Origin: Arenibacter sp. ARW7G5Y1
GTDB lineage: Bacteria; Bacteroidota; Bacteroidia; Flavobacteriales; Flavobacteriaceae
Reading direction: 5' to 3'
Length of the DNA stretch: 64,000 bases
NCBI RefSeq assembly: GCF_003201775.1
Contig: NZ_QJJZ01000011.1
Span: 124,001-188,000, forward strand
This document shows, one piece after another, positions 47,001-54,541 of this stretch (position 1 is its first letter; each line of letters opens with the position of its first letter). The notes beneath the pieces are model-generated. The model did not search any database. It saw nothing but the letters and a program-made list of their open reading frames with translations, and was not told the origin of the DNA. Both the position numbers and the translations under genes were made by a program.

Positions 47001-47356
47001 TTCTTCAGGATAATTTGTCTATCCAATATTCTAAAGGAGATATTGGTTCCAGAAAACAAATCGGTCAATACTTTGTGGATCCTTTCCTTTTTAACGTGTA
47101 CTGAAACCACTCGGTCCCTATCTATTACGTCCTGGTTTCCTAAAAATTTATATTCACTACCTGCTTCAATTTCCTCAAATACCGTCATTAATCCAACGGA
47201 ATCGAGATCCAAAGTAATCTTGGCAACCTGTGAATAGGTATTGGCCTGTACCCTAAATAAGGCAATTATTAAAAAAAGAGTGGTTAACTTCATTTTTAAA
47301 CTGATATTGGGATACAATGCATGCTGCATTCCCAAACGAATGTTTTTTTTATTCAT
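44027..47356 (-). CDS. susC: SusC/RagA TonB-dependent outer-membrane transporter with STN domain
   Basis: This 1109-residue protein has an N-terminal signal (LTTLFLIIALFRVQANTYS). A secretin/TonB STN domain follows (about 45-115: TVFEEIEAGSEYKFL, FSGTNISFRILDRQI). Next are a carboxypeptidase-regulatory-like beta domain (about 140-215: VSGTIVDNNGTPLSGANVVE), a plug with the TonB-box-like VVVVGYGQVRKSDLTGSVAS and NDILSIEILKDASSTAIYG, then a 22-strand barrel ending PDTRTFMLGVRINL. The STN domain links transport to FecR/sigma signalling. It imports a bound glycan, working with SusD. Confidence 0.93.
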   Translation of the reverse strand: MNKKNIRLGMQHALYPNISLKMKLTTLFLIIALFRVQANTYSQVAKITLDLDSVGLMTVFEEIEAGSEYKFLGNQDVIDRDRVVSVHVKKERIHKVLTDLFSGTNISFRILDRQIILKNEPNLQTQFGPMPKIDKIAKPQLTVSGTIVDNNGTPLSGANVVEKGTVNGVTADFDGQFEIELSSANPELVVSYLGFATKEILVNGQTNMTITLQESAAGLEEVVVVGYGQVRKSDLTGSVASIKGEAVSLQAVGNPVQALSGVATGVQILQNSGQPGSGLSVLIRGGNSLLGGNNPLYVVDGFPIIGDLSSINPNDILSIEILKDASSTAIYGARGANGVVIVSTKKGKEGKTSIEYNGYTGFQKVNNTIDMLNAKEFATLANVRASNDNIAPYFTNAEIASFENGTNWQDEIFQNAVIQNHSITVSGGNDKTVFNVSGNYFNQEGIIINSGYEYLQLRSSLEHKINSKWKVSFNNILSRKKNNNIFSNNTERGAGVLSGALISPPTVSVFNSDGEYSNVRPYAFSPDIVENPVAMALERKQLSRENALLLNIIAEGKITKDLVLYSSIGVQYENTRGDNYSPSIFQPSATGSASISYREFTDIVNENLLTYSKEINNDHDLKVMGGITSQKTSNQSLSASSTGFLSDILENNSIQAGSSPGTPISASSEYSILSGLGRLNYGYKGKYLLTTSIRADGSSVFGKANKWGYFPSAALAWRVSEENFLKENDLIGNLKLRASWGKTGNTAVSPYQSLSILSSSQTVFDDNINIGYAPGSSMPNPNLKWETTAQTDFGVDFGLFRNRFQVTFDYYYKKTEDLLASIPVILSSGYTSQTTNLGSMENRGFEVSLDSRVLEGDFSWDLGVNFSSNRNKVLSLPEGGDIFGVGLGNALPAMSLVREGHPVGVFYGLVEDGLTDDGLINYVDTDVNGTINSLDRQIIGDPNPDFIFGINSNMSYKNFGLTVLVSGSQGNDILNYNLSNVADGFSFGINQIRDVLGNYWTAENPDPNAKYPKISSNTRYQGSDRFIEDGSYVQIKNVRLSYTLKGDTFKSLPIHNSQIFVNIQNLATFTNYSFYSPTLNTHGGGISKGIDQFGYPDTRTFMLGVRINL

Positions 47357-47401
47357 ACTTTTGTTTAGTTTTTGTGGTTAATATTTTAATCACCTTTTAC
47401 T

Positions 47402-47435
47402 ATCGGGGTATGTAGCAGCATATCCCGATTTTTTT
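47402..47435. terminator. Hairpin between fecR and susC
   Basis: ATCGGGGTATG pairs with CATATCCCGAT (one G-T) around a 6-base loop. A T7 run follows on the + strand, and on the leftward strand the A-run precedes the stem. It may be an attenuator or a processing site between fecR and susC. Confidence 0.55.
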
Positions 47436-47486
47436 ATGTTATAAGATGATGGGTCAATAGAATGTTAAATCATAGGCAACTGTTAT

Positions 47487-48644
47487 TTAAGGTTGGTTTA
47501 TTTCAATTTTATTTCCTACCCTGATATATGAAAAAGGGATACTACTCTGAAAATAGGTCATTACCTGTTCAATAGTCTCCGTATCGAACTTTGCAAAAAA
47601 TTGCTGACTGTCCAAAAGTCTGTAATTGTTGGTAATGGAAACATCATAATGGCGCTCCAACACCTTTAAAATTTCTGGAAATGGTCTAATCTTAAATATG
47701 ATCTGCCCATTGATCCAGGAAGTATATTCATTTACGTCGACCACTGCGATATCCATATCGTTTTCCAATTTTTTCCAAGACGCAATTTGCCCTGGAGCCA
47801 GTAAATATTTGTCCTTATCCCTTAGTTCCCCTCTGGTCTGGTACAATTCAACAGCACCTTCTACCAATACAGTGCTAACAGTGTCATCGTTTGCATAGGA
47901 ACTAACATCAAACTTGGTTCCCAGTACACGGATATTAATATCATCGGTGTTAACGATAAAGGGGTTGTTCTTGTCTTCAGACACTTCAAAAAAGGCTTCC
48001 CCGTCCAAGAAAACTTTTCTATTCTGATTTTTTAAGAATCGAACGGGATACTTAAAATGGGTGCCGGAATTAATGTGGACTATGGTACTATCGGAAAGAA
48101 TCAATTTCATTTTCTTCCCATTGGGCACCACCAATTCGTTATAGACAAGACTTTCTTCAACTTGATTGTTGGAATTGGAAGTCGCTACATTTTTATAATC
48201 CAATTCACCTCCATCTTGCCGGCCAACAACTTTACCCGAGCTATCAACAATTACTACACTGCCATCTTCCTTAATAACCTGAATATTTCCATCCTCCTGT
48301 TTAATGGTAATGGCATTGGCATCTATATATGGTTCATCGGATTTGCCCAGGGTTAAATACATTATATAACCTATCCCGAACAGGGCTATAAGAATTGCGG
48401 CCCGTTGATACCATATGGTACTGGATCGTCTTTGTGCAATCCTATTGTCCTGGATTTTATGCAACAGTAGGGAATACTCCTTTTCCAAATCCACTTCCTG
48501 TAGACCTAAATTCAATTGATAATGGTTTTCTACAATGGCCTTGAACTTCTTTTGGTTTTTTTCCTTTTCCAACCAAACCTTAAGTCGCTCCATTTCAACA
48601 CCATCAATGGAATCATCCAAGTATTTATTTATTAATTTCCTCAA
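47487..48644 (-). CDS. fecR: FecR-family anti-sigma factor
   Basis: This 385-residue protein has a cytoplasmic helical N terminus (about 1-70, KYLDDSIDGVEMERLKVWLE), one membrane segment (about 82-100, AAILIALFGIGYIMYLTL) and a periplasmic FecR domain (about 170-280: YNELVVPNGKKMKLILSDST, SGTHFKYPVRF, EAFFEVSEDKNNPFIV). The C-terminal STN-interacting DUF4974 part (about 305-385) starts at GQIIFKIRPFPEILKVLERH. It holds the ECF sigma factor and receives the signal from the SusC STN domain. It is divergent to the sigma gene, with about 165 bases between them. Confidence 0.93.
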   Translation of the reverse strand: MRKLINKYLDDSIDGVEMERLKVWLEKEKNQKKFKAIVENHYQLNLGLQEVDLEKEYSLLLHKIQDNRIAQRRSSTIWYQRAAILIALFGIGYIMYLTLGKSDEPYIDANAITIKQEDGNIQVIKEDGSVVIVDSSGKVVGRQDGGELDYKNVATSNSNNQVEESLVYNELVVPNGKKMKLILSDSTIVHINSGTHFKYPVRFLKNQNRKVFLDGEAFFEVSEDKNNPFIVNTDDINIRVLGTKFDVSSYANDDTVSTVLVEGAVELYQTRGELRDKDKYLLAPGQIASWKKLENDMDIAVVDVNEYTSWINGQIIFKIRPFPEILKVLERHYDVSITNNYRLLDSQQFFAKFDTETIEQVMTYFQSSIPFSYIRVGNKIEINQP

Positions 48645-48809
48645 TTTTGATTTCCCTTAATTATTAACACATTAAATTGCGTATTCTTAGCGGAAACGAA
48701 CAGAAAACAAAAAACCCTTAAAAAAGGCAAATATATTTTTCATATTTGTGACAAACCAGCTAACTTTATTAACCACCCCCTTTATACATTGAGGGACTTA
48801 TAATCCAAA

Positions 48810-49358
48810 ATGCCGCAGCAAAAAGATGTCTTTAAAATAGTATTTGAGCAACTTTACGGACCACTGCTAGCCTATACCAAAACACTTACGAACAATCACG
48901 ACCAGGCCAAGGATATAGTCCAAAACTGTTTTATTACTTTATGGCAAAAGCGCCCTGATTTAGTGGAAAGTCCGGCCTTAAAGAGCTTTTTGTTTACCAC
49001 CGCCTATAATTCCTTTATAGATCTTTACCGGAAAAATCAACGGAAAAATAAAATCTTTGATGAGCTTAAATACAATATGGCCAAAGAGAGCCTTATGGAA
49101 GAAGTAAGCCATGTTGACCATAAAATTAAAAAGTTAAAAATGGTTGTTGACAAATTACCCCCCAAGTGTCGGGAGATATTACTGCTTAATAAAAGGGATG
49201 GATTAAAGTACAAGGAAATTGCCTCGCGACTCAATATTTCAGAGAAAACGGTGGAAAGCCAGATGCGGATAGCATATAAAAAAATCCGGGAGGAATTTAA
49301 AAGTGATAAACAGATTTTAATGGTAATATTCAATGCGGCTTCAAAGTATTTGGGATAA
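48810..49358 (+). CDS. ECF RNA polymerase sigma-70 factor
   Basis: This 182-residue sigma factor has region 2 (LLAYTKTLTNNHDQAKDIVQNCFITLWQ, about 17-44) and region 4 (LPPKCREILLLNKRDGLKYKEIASRL, NISEKTVESQM, about 113-160). It belongs to the Bacteroidetes-type ECF family that partners with FecR. It should direct transcription of the SusC/D locus when the ligand binds. A terminator follows at 49375-49406. Confidence 0.92.
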   Translation: MPQQKDVFKIVFEQLYGPLLAYTKTLTNNHDQAKDIVQNCFITLWQKRPDLVESPALKSFLFTTAYNSFIDLYRKNQRKNKIFDELKYNMAKESLMEEVSHVDHKIKKLKMVVDKLPPKCREILLLNKRDGLKYKEIASRLNISEKTVESQMRIAYKKIREEFKSDKQILMVIFNAASKYLG

Positions 49359-49374
49359 GCGTTTTTCCTATATA

Positions 49375-49406
49375 AAAAGGAACAATAGTTTCCCATTGTT
49401 CCTTTT
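49375..49406 (+). terminator. Terminator of the ECF sigma gene
   Basis: AAAAGGAACAAT / ATTGTTCCTTTT form a perfect 12-base stem around an 8-base loop, with T's at the end of the stem. Confidence 0.85.
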
Positions 49407-49542
49407 GCAACTCAATCAACTCAATTCAAGTTTTTAGGTGTTGGGCAATCCTTTAAAAAAGATCACACCTTTACTCACTAGGTGGGATTGAATACTCCGA
49501 CACCGAAACGACAATCTGAAAACAGCAAGTCTAATTTCAATA

Positions 49543-49743
49543 TTGACCGGACGAATAGCTTTTACATTCAAATATGGTGTACCTACGATACCCGGAGATA
49601 AACACAAGGAAATAGCCGCCCAATTGAATATTTCCGAAAAGGCTGTGGAAAAACATATTAGTCGCGCTACCCAAAGCATAAAAAAATGGTTCAAGAACAA
49701 GAAAAATAATTTGCTCCTGGTATTTTTAATTTTTTTTCACTGA
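49543..49743 (+). pseudogene. Remnant of a second ECF sigma gene (region 4)
   Basis: The frame contains HKEIAAQLNISEKAVEKHIS and then RATQSIKKWF, the C-terminal region 4 helix-turn-helix of a Bacteroidetes-type ECF sigma factor. Region 2 is missing and the upstream part is not a sigma sequence. It lies directly after the terminator of the intact sigma gene, so it is probably a decayed paralogue of another locus. Confidence 0.7.
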
Positions 49744-49776
49744 CAATGGTTCGCAAAAAATCTGGCCTTACAATTT

Positions 49777-49986
49777 TTATTCTTTTCTAACGGGGAGTTT
49801 GGATACAGCATTAAGGGAATCTGAAGGCACCTCATTAGTTCCTACCGGAGAAACACATCTTAGAGGATTGTTTAAGCAAGCACAAACTTCAGGATCCTCT
49901 TGACAAGCTTCATTGTCGCTTGCACAGGAATTACCCATTAATAATAAAGAAAAAATGGCCAGAATAAATAAAAATTTTGTTTTCAT
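49777..49986 (-). CDS. Small Cys-rich lipoprotein
   Basis: This protein has about 69 residues and starts at MKTKFLFILAIFSLLLMGNSC, with a lipobox ending at Cys21. The short mature part has six further Cys/Pro/Asn-rich positions (ACQEDPEVCACLNNPLRCVS). A longer frame from 50034 is less likely because this ATG begins the signal peptide. Unknown function. Confidence 0.65.
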   Translation of the reverse strand: MKTKFLFILAIFSLLLMGNSCASDNEACQEDPEVCACLNNPLRCVSPVGTNEVPSDSLNAVSKLPVRKE

Positions 49987-50436
49987 GTTCTCTGTGTTTA
50001 GATAGTTTCCAATTACAGTCCCTAAACTATTCAAAAAGATTATTTTTAAATACTACGTATGTAACCAAGTATATAAGACATGTAACACGCAAATAATTGG
50101 GTCATAAGAATTCCATAATAGGTCTTCAATTCCTATTTTTTCTATATTTATAAGGTGGCTTCATTTTTCCTAATTAATTTTTGAACATAATTGAATAAAG
50201 CCAGAAAGTGGTCTTTGTTAGGGGAAAAACGGAAGTGTGCCCCCCCTACACCGCCTATTGCACAAGTTTAGGACCCATATATTTAGGAGCATTTTTACAG
50301 GCAAATAAAGATTGTACTTAATTATTCTATTGAGGAAAGTTCTTATGGAATACCTGATTTCATTGCTGTTCTATGAAACTGATGAAGTAGGTTCAAGAAT
50401 ACCACCTTCTTTCATTTTCCCCAATTGGTTGTTATT

Positions 50437-50458
50437 GCCTGCCTATTCGGCAGACAGG
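50437..50458. repeat. Dispersed hairpin element
   Basis: GCCTGCCTATTCGGCAGACA followed by GG matches the hairpin at 26214-26236 except in the short loop, suggesting a family of intergenic repeats. Confidence 0.6.
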
Positions 50459-50593
50459 TTTTTTATCGGATTTCGTGAATCTTCAATTTCGTCTTAAATA
50501 ATGTGGTTTCCACATCGGAAGATGGAAGGGCTGTCTACCTTGAGGTAGGCGTAGATATAAGTTATTTTTTCTAAGCTACAGCTGGCTCCTCCT

Positions 50594-50618
50594 AACCAAG
50601 GTACACCGTACCTTGGTT
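50594..50618. repeat. Perfect 11-base inverted repeat
   Basis: AACCAAGGTAC and GTACCTTGGTT pair across 3 bases. No T-run follows, so it is not a standard terminator. Confidence 0.6.
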
Positions 50619-50865
50619 ATTCGGCCCTGGTCGTTTTTTATTCATCAGCTGGTCTATTGATGTTTAATGGTATTCATGAATGCTAGGCATTAGGGCGATG
50701 CAAAAAATGAACAGAATTCAAATTCTGGGATAGTTTATTCTAACTATACTAATTCACAGTCGATTTTTGGGATTGATCCAGTAAAAAACATCTATTTTAA
50801 AAAAAAATATCCATAGGGTGTAATAATCTATGTCTTTAGCCACTAACCAAGAAAAGATTAAAATT

Positions 50866-51318
50866 ATGACACTACAAAATGCACTGGAACATTTTAAAGG
50901 ATTGGAATCCAAAACCAATGTAAAGGCGGAAATTAAAACATATCAAAAGTTCATTCAGATATTGATAAGTTTGGAGAACAGTGATTTAACGGACTCTGAA
51001 ATTCGATATATAGAACAGCACTTGGATGTTCTTGATTTAAATGAAAGTACAGCAAAAAATAAAAAATATTACAGCAAAAGATTCAAGCAGTTTCAAAAAT
51101 ATTTGAAGGATACTTTTTCCTTGACGCCTAAGGGATATTACACTAACCTGGGTATAGGATTGGGATCATCTTTTGGAATTATTTTTGGAATAGTGGTACT
51201 TTCGAATTTTGAACGGTCTATGGGCATATCGTTCGGCATTGCCCTCGGAATGCTGATCGGCCTGGTCATAGGACGTCATTTGGATTCTCAGGCCAAGGCT
51301 GCTGGGAAGATGATATAA
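50866..51318 (+). CDS. Membrane protein with glycine-zipper segment
   Basis: This protein has 150 residues, with the start at the ATG 50866 (MTLQNALEHF); an upstream frame from 50830 is possible. The N-terminal half is a long soluble helix-rich part (LESKTNVKAEIKTYQKFIQI, then DLTDSEIRYIEQHLD). Two C-terminal hydrophobic segments rich in Gly (GIGLGSSFGIIFGIVVL, GISFGIALGMLIGLVIG) form a glycine-zipper-like hairpin in the membrane. Family not recognised. Confidence 0.65.
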   Translation: MTLQNALEHFKGLESKTNVKAEIKTYQKFIQILISLENSDLTDSEIRYIEQHLDVLDLNESTAKNKKYYSKRFKQFQKYLKDTFSLTPKGYYTNLGIGLGSSFGIIFGIVVLSNFERSMGISFGIALGMLIGLVIGRHLDSQAKAAGKMI

Positions 51319-51349
51319 CCCACCTTAACCAAGCCATTAAACTAAAAGA

Positions 51350-51841
51350 GTGAGCAACGATTTTTATACATCTTCCATTTTGCCCTATGCCGCAATTATC
51401 ATAAAGATATGCAGGGCATATACCAATACACAGCAAGATTTTGAAGATTATTATCAGGAGGTGTGCTTGCAAATTTGGAAAAGCAGAAATAACTTTCAGG
51501 GACGTTCCGAGTGGTCTACATGGGTCTATAGACTATCTCTTAATGTAAGTATGACCATGTTGAAGAAACAGAAAAAAAACCACCGGCCTATAGCCTCGGA
51601 TAGGCTACCCCCCGATATATTGGATGAGCCCCGTGTTTTTATCGACGATTCCCTAGAGCAACTTTATGCTGCAATCAGACAACTGTCCGAGGTTGACAGG
51701 GGGGTTATTTTACTTTATCTAGAAGAAAAATCCTATCAGGAAATTGCAGATATCATGGGCACCAACCCAAATAACATTGGGGTCCGCATACAACGAATTA
51801 AAGTACGACTTAAAAAAATATTGGATGGAAAAATCAATTGA
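51350..51841 (+). CDS. ECF sigma factor
   Basis: This 163-residue sigma-70 family protein starts at GTG (MSNDFYTSSILPYAAI). Region 2 has DFEDYYQEVCLQIWKSRNNF and WSTWVYRLSLNVSM; region 4 has LSEVDRGVILLYLEEKSYQEIA and NNIGVRIQRIKVRLKK. It overlaps the following gene by 17 bases, which points to translational coupling. A membrane anti-sigma partner is the next product. Confidence 0.85.
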   Translation: MSNDFYTSSILPYAAIIIKICRAYTNTQQDFEDYYQEVCLQIWKSRNNFQGRSEWSTWVYRLSLNVSMTMLKKQKKNHRPIASDRLPPDILDEPRVFIDDSLEQLYAAIRQLSEVDRGVILLYLEEKSYQEIADIMGTNPNNIGVRIQRIKVRLKKILDGKIN

Positions 51842-52463
51842 AAACATTTGGAAAGAAGGCTTCCTAAATAGGGATGCTTTAATTGCCCCTAAGGTAAATG
51901 ATATATACAACAAGAAGTCGATTCATATCATTGAAAAATTCAAAAGGATGTTCCTGATCAATATATGGGGAATCATCATTGGCTCTTCCCTCCTTTTTAT
52001 TGCGTCCTTTTTCGTTGGAGCTTTGCTGGCAGGCAGTATTGTGCTGACAATGATGTTCTGGGTTGCATACACCGCTTACCAAGAATTACAGGCTTTGGAA
52101 AACATAGATAAAGGGCAAAGCAGTTATACTTTTTTAAAATCCTTTAAGGATTGGATATCCAAATCCATCGATCGGTATGGAAAAATGTATAGGGTAGTAT
52201 ATCCTGTCTTAATTCTTGTTTTCTACTTTGGCATTTGGTTTTCCGATATGTTTGCAGGCAAGCGGGAAATGGTCGCAGCCAAATCAAATGATTTGGTGTT
52301 CGGACTGCATATCCATACCACCATTATCATTATAATTGCGGCTGTTCTGATGGGTATTTTCAGTAAGGCCATTCATAGAAGGGATGTAAAAACAATTTAT
52401 GGGGGAATATTAAAAAAACTCGACTTGGCCGTGGTTGAAATGGAGCAATTGAGAAATGAATAA
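51825..52463 (+). CDS. Membrane protein, probable anti-sigma or sensor partner of the ECF sigma
   Basis: This 212-residue protein starts MEKSIENIWKEGFLNRDALI at the ATG at 51825. Four hydrophobic segments (LINIWGIIIGSSLLFIASFF, GSIVLTMMFWVAYTAY, VYPVLILVFYFGIWF, HTTIIIIIAAVLMGIF) and a charged C-terminal tail. It begins inside the sigma gene, which is typical of a membrane anti-sigma that sequesters it, but no anti-sigma motif is seen. Family not recognised. Confidence 0.65.
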   Translation: MEKSIENIWKEGFLNRDALIAPKVNDIYNKKSIHIIEKFKRMFLINIWGIIIGSSLLFIASFFVGALLAGSIVLTMMFWVAYTAYQELQALENIDKGQSSYTFLKSFKDWISKSIDRYGKMYRVVYPVLILVFYFGIWFSDMFAGKREMVAAKSNDLVFGLHIHTTIIIIIAAVLMGIFSKAIHRRDVKTIYGGILKKLDLAVVEMEQLRNE

Positions 52464-52637
52464 CTCCTAGCTATAAAATGCAAACGGGAAATACACCAAA
52501 ATAAGGTAATGGGAAAATAAAGGATTTTTCAGGCTTCGTTTTTTAAATAATGCTAACTTACATCCTTATTATCCAAGCCTTAAAACCGCTGCAAATTAGA
52601 TTATAACGGATTAGGCCGATTATTTTAACGCTTAGAG

Positions 52638-53207
52638 ATGTACGACAAAATTGGTTCCATCATTAATTCCATAACCCCTATTCCCAATAGATCCTTAGCA
52701 AAAATCCAGGAATTGGCAGAATCTATTGATGTAAAAAAAGGAGAGCTAATTACCGCAGTTGGACAAAACAATAATCTGGAGTACTTTATCCTTGAGGGAA
52801 TCTGCAAAAGTTTTCTTTATACCCCGGAAGGAGAGGATGTAACCATATCATTCTTTATGCCGGGTTCCATAATATCACCTAATACAACAAGACGTAAAGA
52901 CGGAAAATCCATTATCAATATACGGGCGTTGACCGATGCCGTAATAGCCACTATTAATGCAGAAGAATTTGAAAAACTAATGGTGGAAGACCTTGAAATA
53001 AGACATTTCGGCAATACCGTATTGAGGAATGAACTAATGGGGAAGGTTCAAAAAGAAATAGCATTCGCTTCCCTTAAAGGCAAGGATAGGTTGCAGCTTC
53101 TGAGAGATACTTTTCCGAATATTGAAAACCTTGTACCCCATACCGACATAGCTTCCTATTTGGGGATAACCACAATTTCTTTAAGTAGATTAAGAACACA
53201 ATCTTAA
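52638..53207 (+). CDS. Crp/Fnr-family transcription regulator
   Basis: This 189-residue protein has the cyclic-nucleotide-binding-like beta barrel (about 25-120: GELITAVGQNNNLEYFILEG, VTISFFMPGSI, RALTDAVIATINAEEFEKL) and a short HTH C terminus (TDIASYLGITTISLSRLRTQ). It lacks the FNR cysteines. No adjacent target gene is evident except the following membrane-protein gene 70 bases on. Ligand unknown. Confidence 0.85.
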   Translation: MYDKIGSIINSITPIPNRSLAKIQELAESIDVKKGELITAVGQNNNLEYFILEGICKSFLYTPEGEDVTISFFMPGSIISPNTTRRKDGKSIINIRALTDAVIATINAEEFEKLMVEDLEIRHFGNTVLRNELMGKVQKEIAFASLKGKDRLQLLRDTFPNIENLVPHTDIASYLGITTISLSRLRTQS

Positions 53208-53278
53208 CGCTTAACATTTGTTAATGGAATCTCCCTACGAAATGGCCACCTTTGATTTTTAATCAAAAAACAACCTTT

Positions 53279-53860
53279 ATGACCATTTTAAATTCCCTGC
53301 TCTTCCAAACGTCCTCTGTTAGGAACATTTGTATTTCATTCGTTGCAAGTCACTTGGTACTACTCCTGATGTGGATATTTACTTTGCCCGTAATCAATAA
53401 TCAAATTGGAACCCAAGTCTTTGACCTCCAAACTTTTGGATATAATATTTCCGAAGCAGCATCCATTGTGGATACCTTGAATAATGAAACCAGGGCCCTT
53501 TACCTTTTTCCGCAATTGACCTTGTTGGATCTATTCTATCCTTTTCTATTGGCGCTATTTTTAAGCAGCCTTTTGTTTCGTCTTTTTATAATATCCAAAA
53601 CTGCAAGTAAGCTAACATCCATACTATTGGTTGTTCCGTTCTTGGCGATGATCTTTGATTATGCAGAAAATATTTGTGTCATTTTAATGATTACGAAAAC
53701 AATAGAGCTCACTGATGCCATCGTTTTTCTGTCAACTACCTTTACTGTTTTAAAAGGAGTACTGACTTCAATTGCCTGGATAGCCATTTTAATATATACT
53801 ATCAAATGGTTTAGAGTTAAAATTCTTGGGCGCAACAATAAGCACATAACAACCCATTAA
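53279..53860 (+). CDS. Polytopic membrane protein of unknown function
   Basis: This protein has about 193 residues, starting at ATG 53279, since the TTG frame at 53252 gives only a short polar extension. Four transmembrane segments (about 15-35, 75-100, 105-125 and 150-175). It converges with the TetR gene, with 4 bases of overlap between the 3' ends. No motif is recognised. It may be in the same unit as the Crp/Fnr gene. Confidence 0.6.
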   Translation: MTILNSLLFQTSSVRNICISFVASHLVLLLMWIFTLPVINNQIGTQVFDLQTFGYNISEAASIVDTLNNETRALYLFPQLTLLDLFYPFLLALFLSSLLFRLFIISKTASKLTSILLVVPFLAMIFDYAENICVILMITKTIELTDAIVFLSTTFTVLKGVLTSIAWIAILIYTIKWFRVKILGRNNKHITTH

Positions 53861-54486
53861 CCAAAAAGCTCCGGTAATAGATTTTGAAATTCCCTTTTGC
53901 CGTGGGAAGTAAGAAACGGAAATAATATACTTAAGTAGGTATTCACATGATAATCTATTTGGTGGGCATCCAATTTATTGGCATAAAGCCGACTGGAATA
54001 CAACCAAGTGTTACCGTAATTGATCATTCTTTCCGCTAAAAAATCATATTCCCTTTCATATGATGCCGCTCTCATCAAGTTTTTTTGTTGCAATTTTTCA
54101 AATAGCAAAAAACACCCACTTATCCTTTTTTTGTAAACCTCTTGGAAATGTCCCTTCACCCTATCACTTATCGAAAGAAGATTGTACAAATCCGTCCAAA
54201 AAAAAGTATAATCCAACATTCTCTTCATGCTGCGCTCCACATCATTTCTAAGCTGTTCAATGGAGATTTCCATATTCGGCAACACATCGATTCTTTGGTC
54301 AAATTCCAAAACCATATCAAAATATAAGGCTTCAAAAATATCCTCCCGTTTTTTGAAATGATAATTTAAGTTTCCCGAACTCATATTCATTTTTAAAGCA
54401 ATCATTCTTATAGTGACATCATGATAGCCATTTTCGTTAAATAAAGTCCTGGCGGCTTCCAATATCAATTTCTTTTTCTTACTCAT
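53857..54486 (-). CDS. TetR-family repressor
   Basis: This 209-residue TetR/AcrR protein has an HTH at residues about 5-50: LILEAARTLFNENGYHDVTI, then MIALKMNMSSGNLNYHFKKRED. The C-terminal ligand domain is helical. It is divergent to the alpha/beta hydrolase, with only 55 bases between the two start codons, and this interval has two near-identical direct repeats (54485-54533). It very likely represses its own gene and the hydrolase gene. Confidence 0.9.
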   Translation of the reverse strand: MSKKKKLILEAARTLFNENGYHDVTIRMIALKMNMSSGNLNYHFKKREDIFEALYFDMVLEFDQRIDVLPNMEISIEQLRNDVERSMKRMLDYTFFWTDLYNLLSISDRVKGHFQEVYKKRISGCFLLFEKLQQKNLMRAASYEREYDFLAERMINYGNTWLYSSRLYANKLDAHQIDYHVNTYLSILFPFLTSHGKREFQNLLPELFG

Positions 54487-54533
54487 TAGTAAACTTGTCC
54501 TAAAAATAAATTATTAGTAAATTTGTCCTAAAA
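54485..54533. promoter_or_regulatory. Candidate TetR operator: two 21-base direct repeats
   Basis: ATTAGTAAACTTGTCCTAAA at 54485-54504 and ATTAGTAAATTTGTCCTAAA at 54513-54532 are identical except for one base, and repeat with a 28-base period. They fill the gap between the TetR and hydrolase starts. Confidence 0.65.
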
Positions 54534-54541
54534 TTACGAAA

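Larger units (their letters stand above)
49987..50865. other. Gene-poor spacer with repeats
   Basis: I recognise no gene. The spacer holds a GCCTGCC...GGCAGACAGG hairpin (50437-50458, related to 26214-26236) and a perfect 11-base stem (50594-50618). An AT-rich promoter-like stretch lies before 50866. Confidence 0.5.

Noticed and set aside
6628..50490. A 20-base sequence TTCGTGAATCTTCGATTTCG near 6630 recurs with one mismatch near 50471
   Set aside because: Two copies 44 kb apart in AT-rich spacers, with no shared context or palindrome, may be coincidence; not enough for a repeat-family call.
50312..50497. A rightward frame in the 50 kb spacer
   Set aside because: It overlaps the repeat hairpin at 50437-50458 and the translation is not protein-like.
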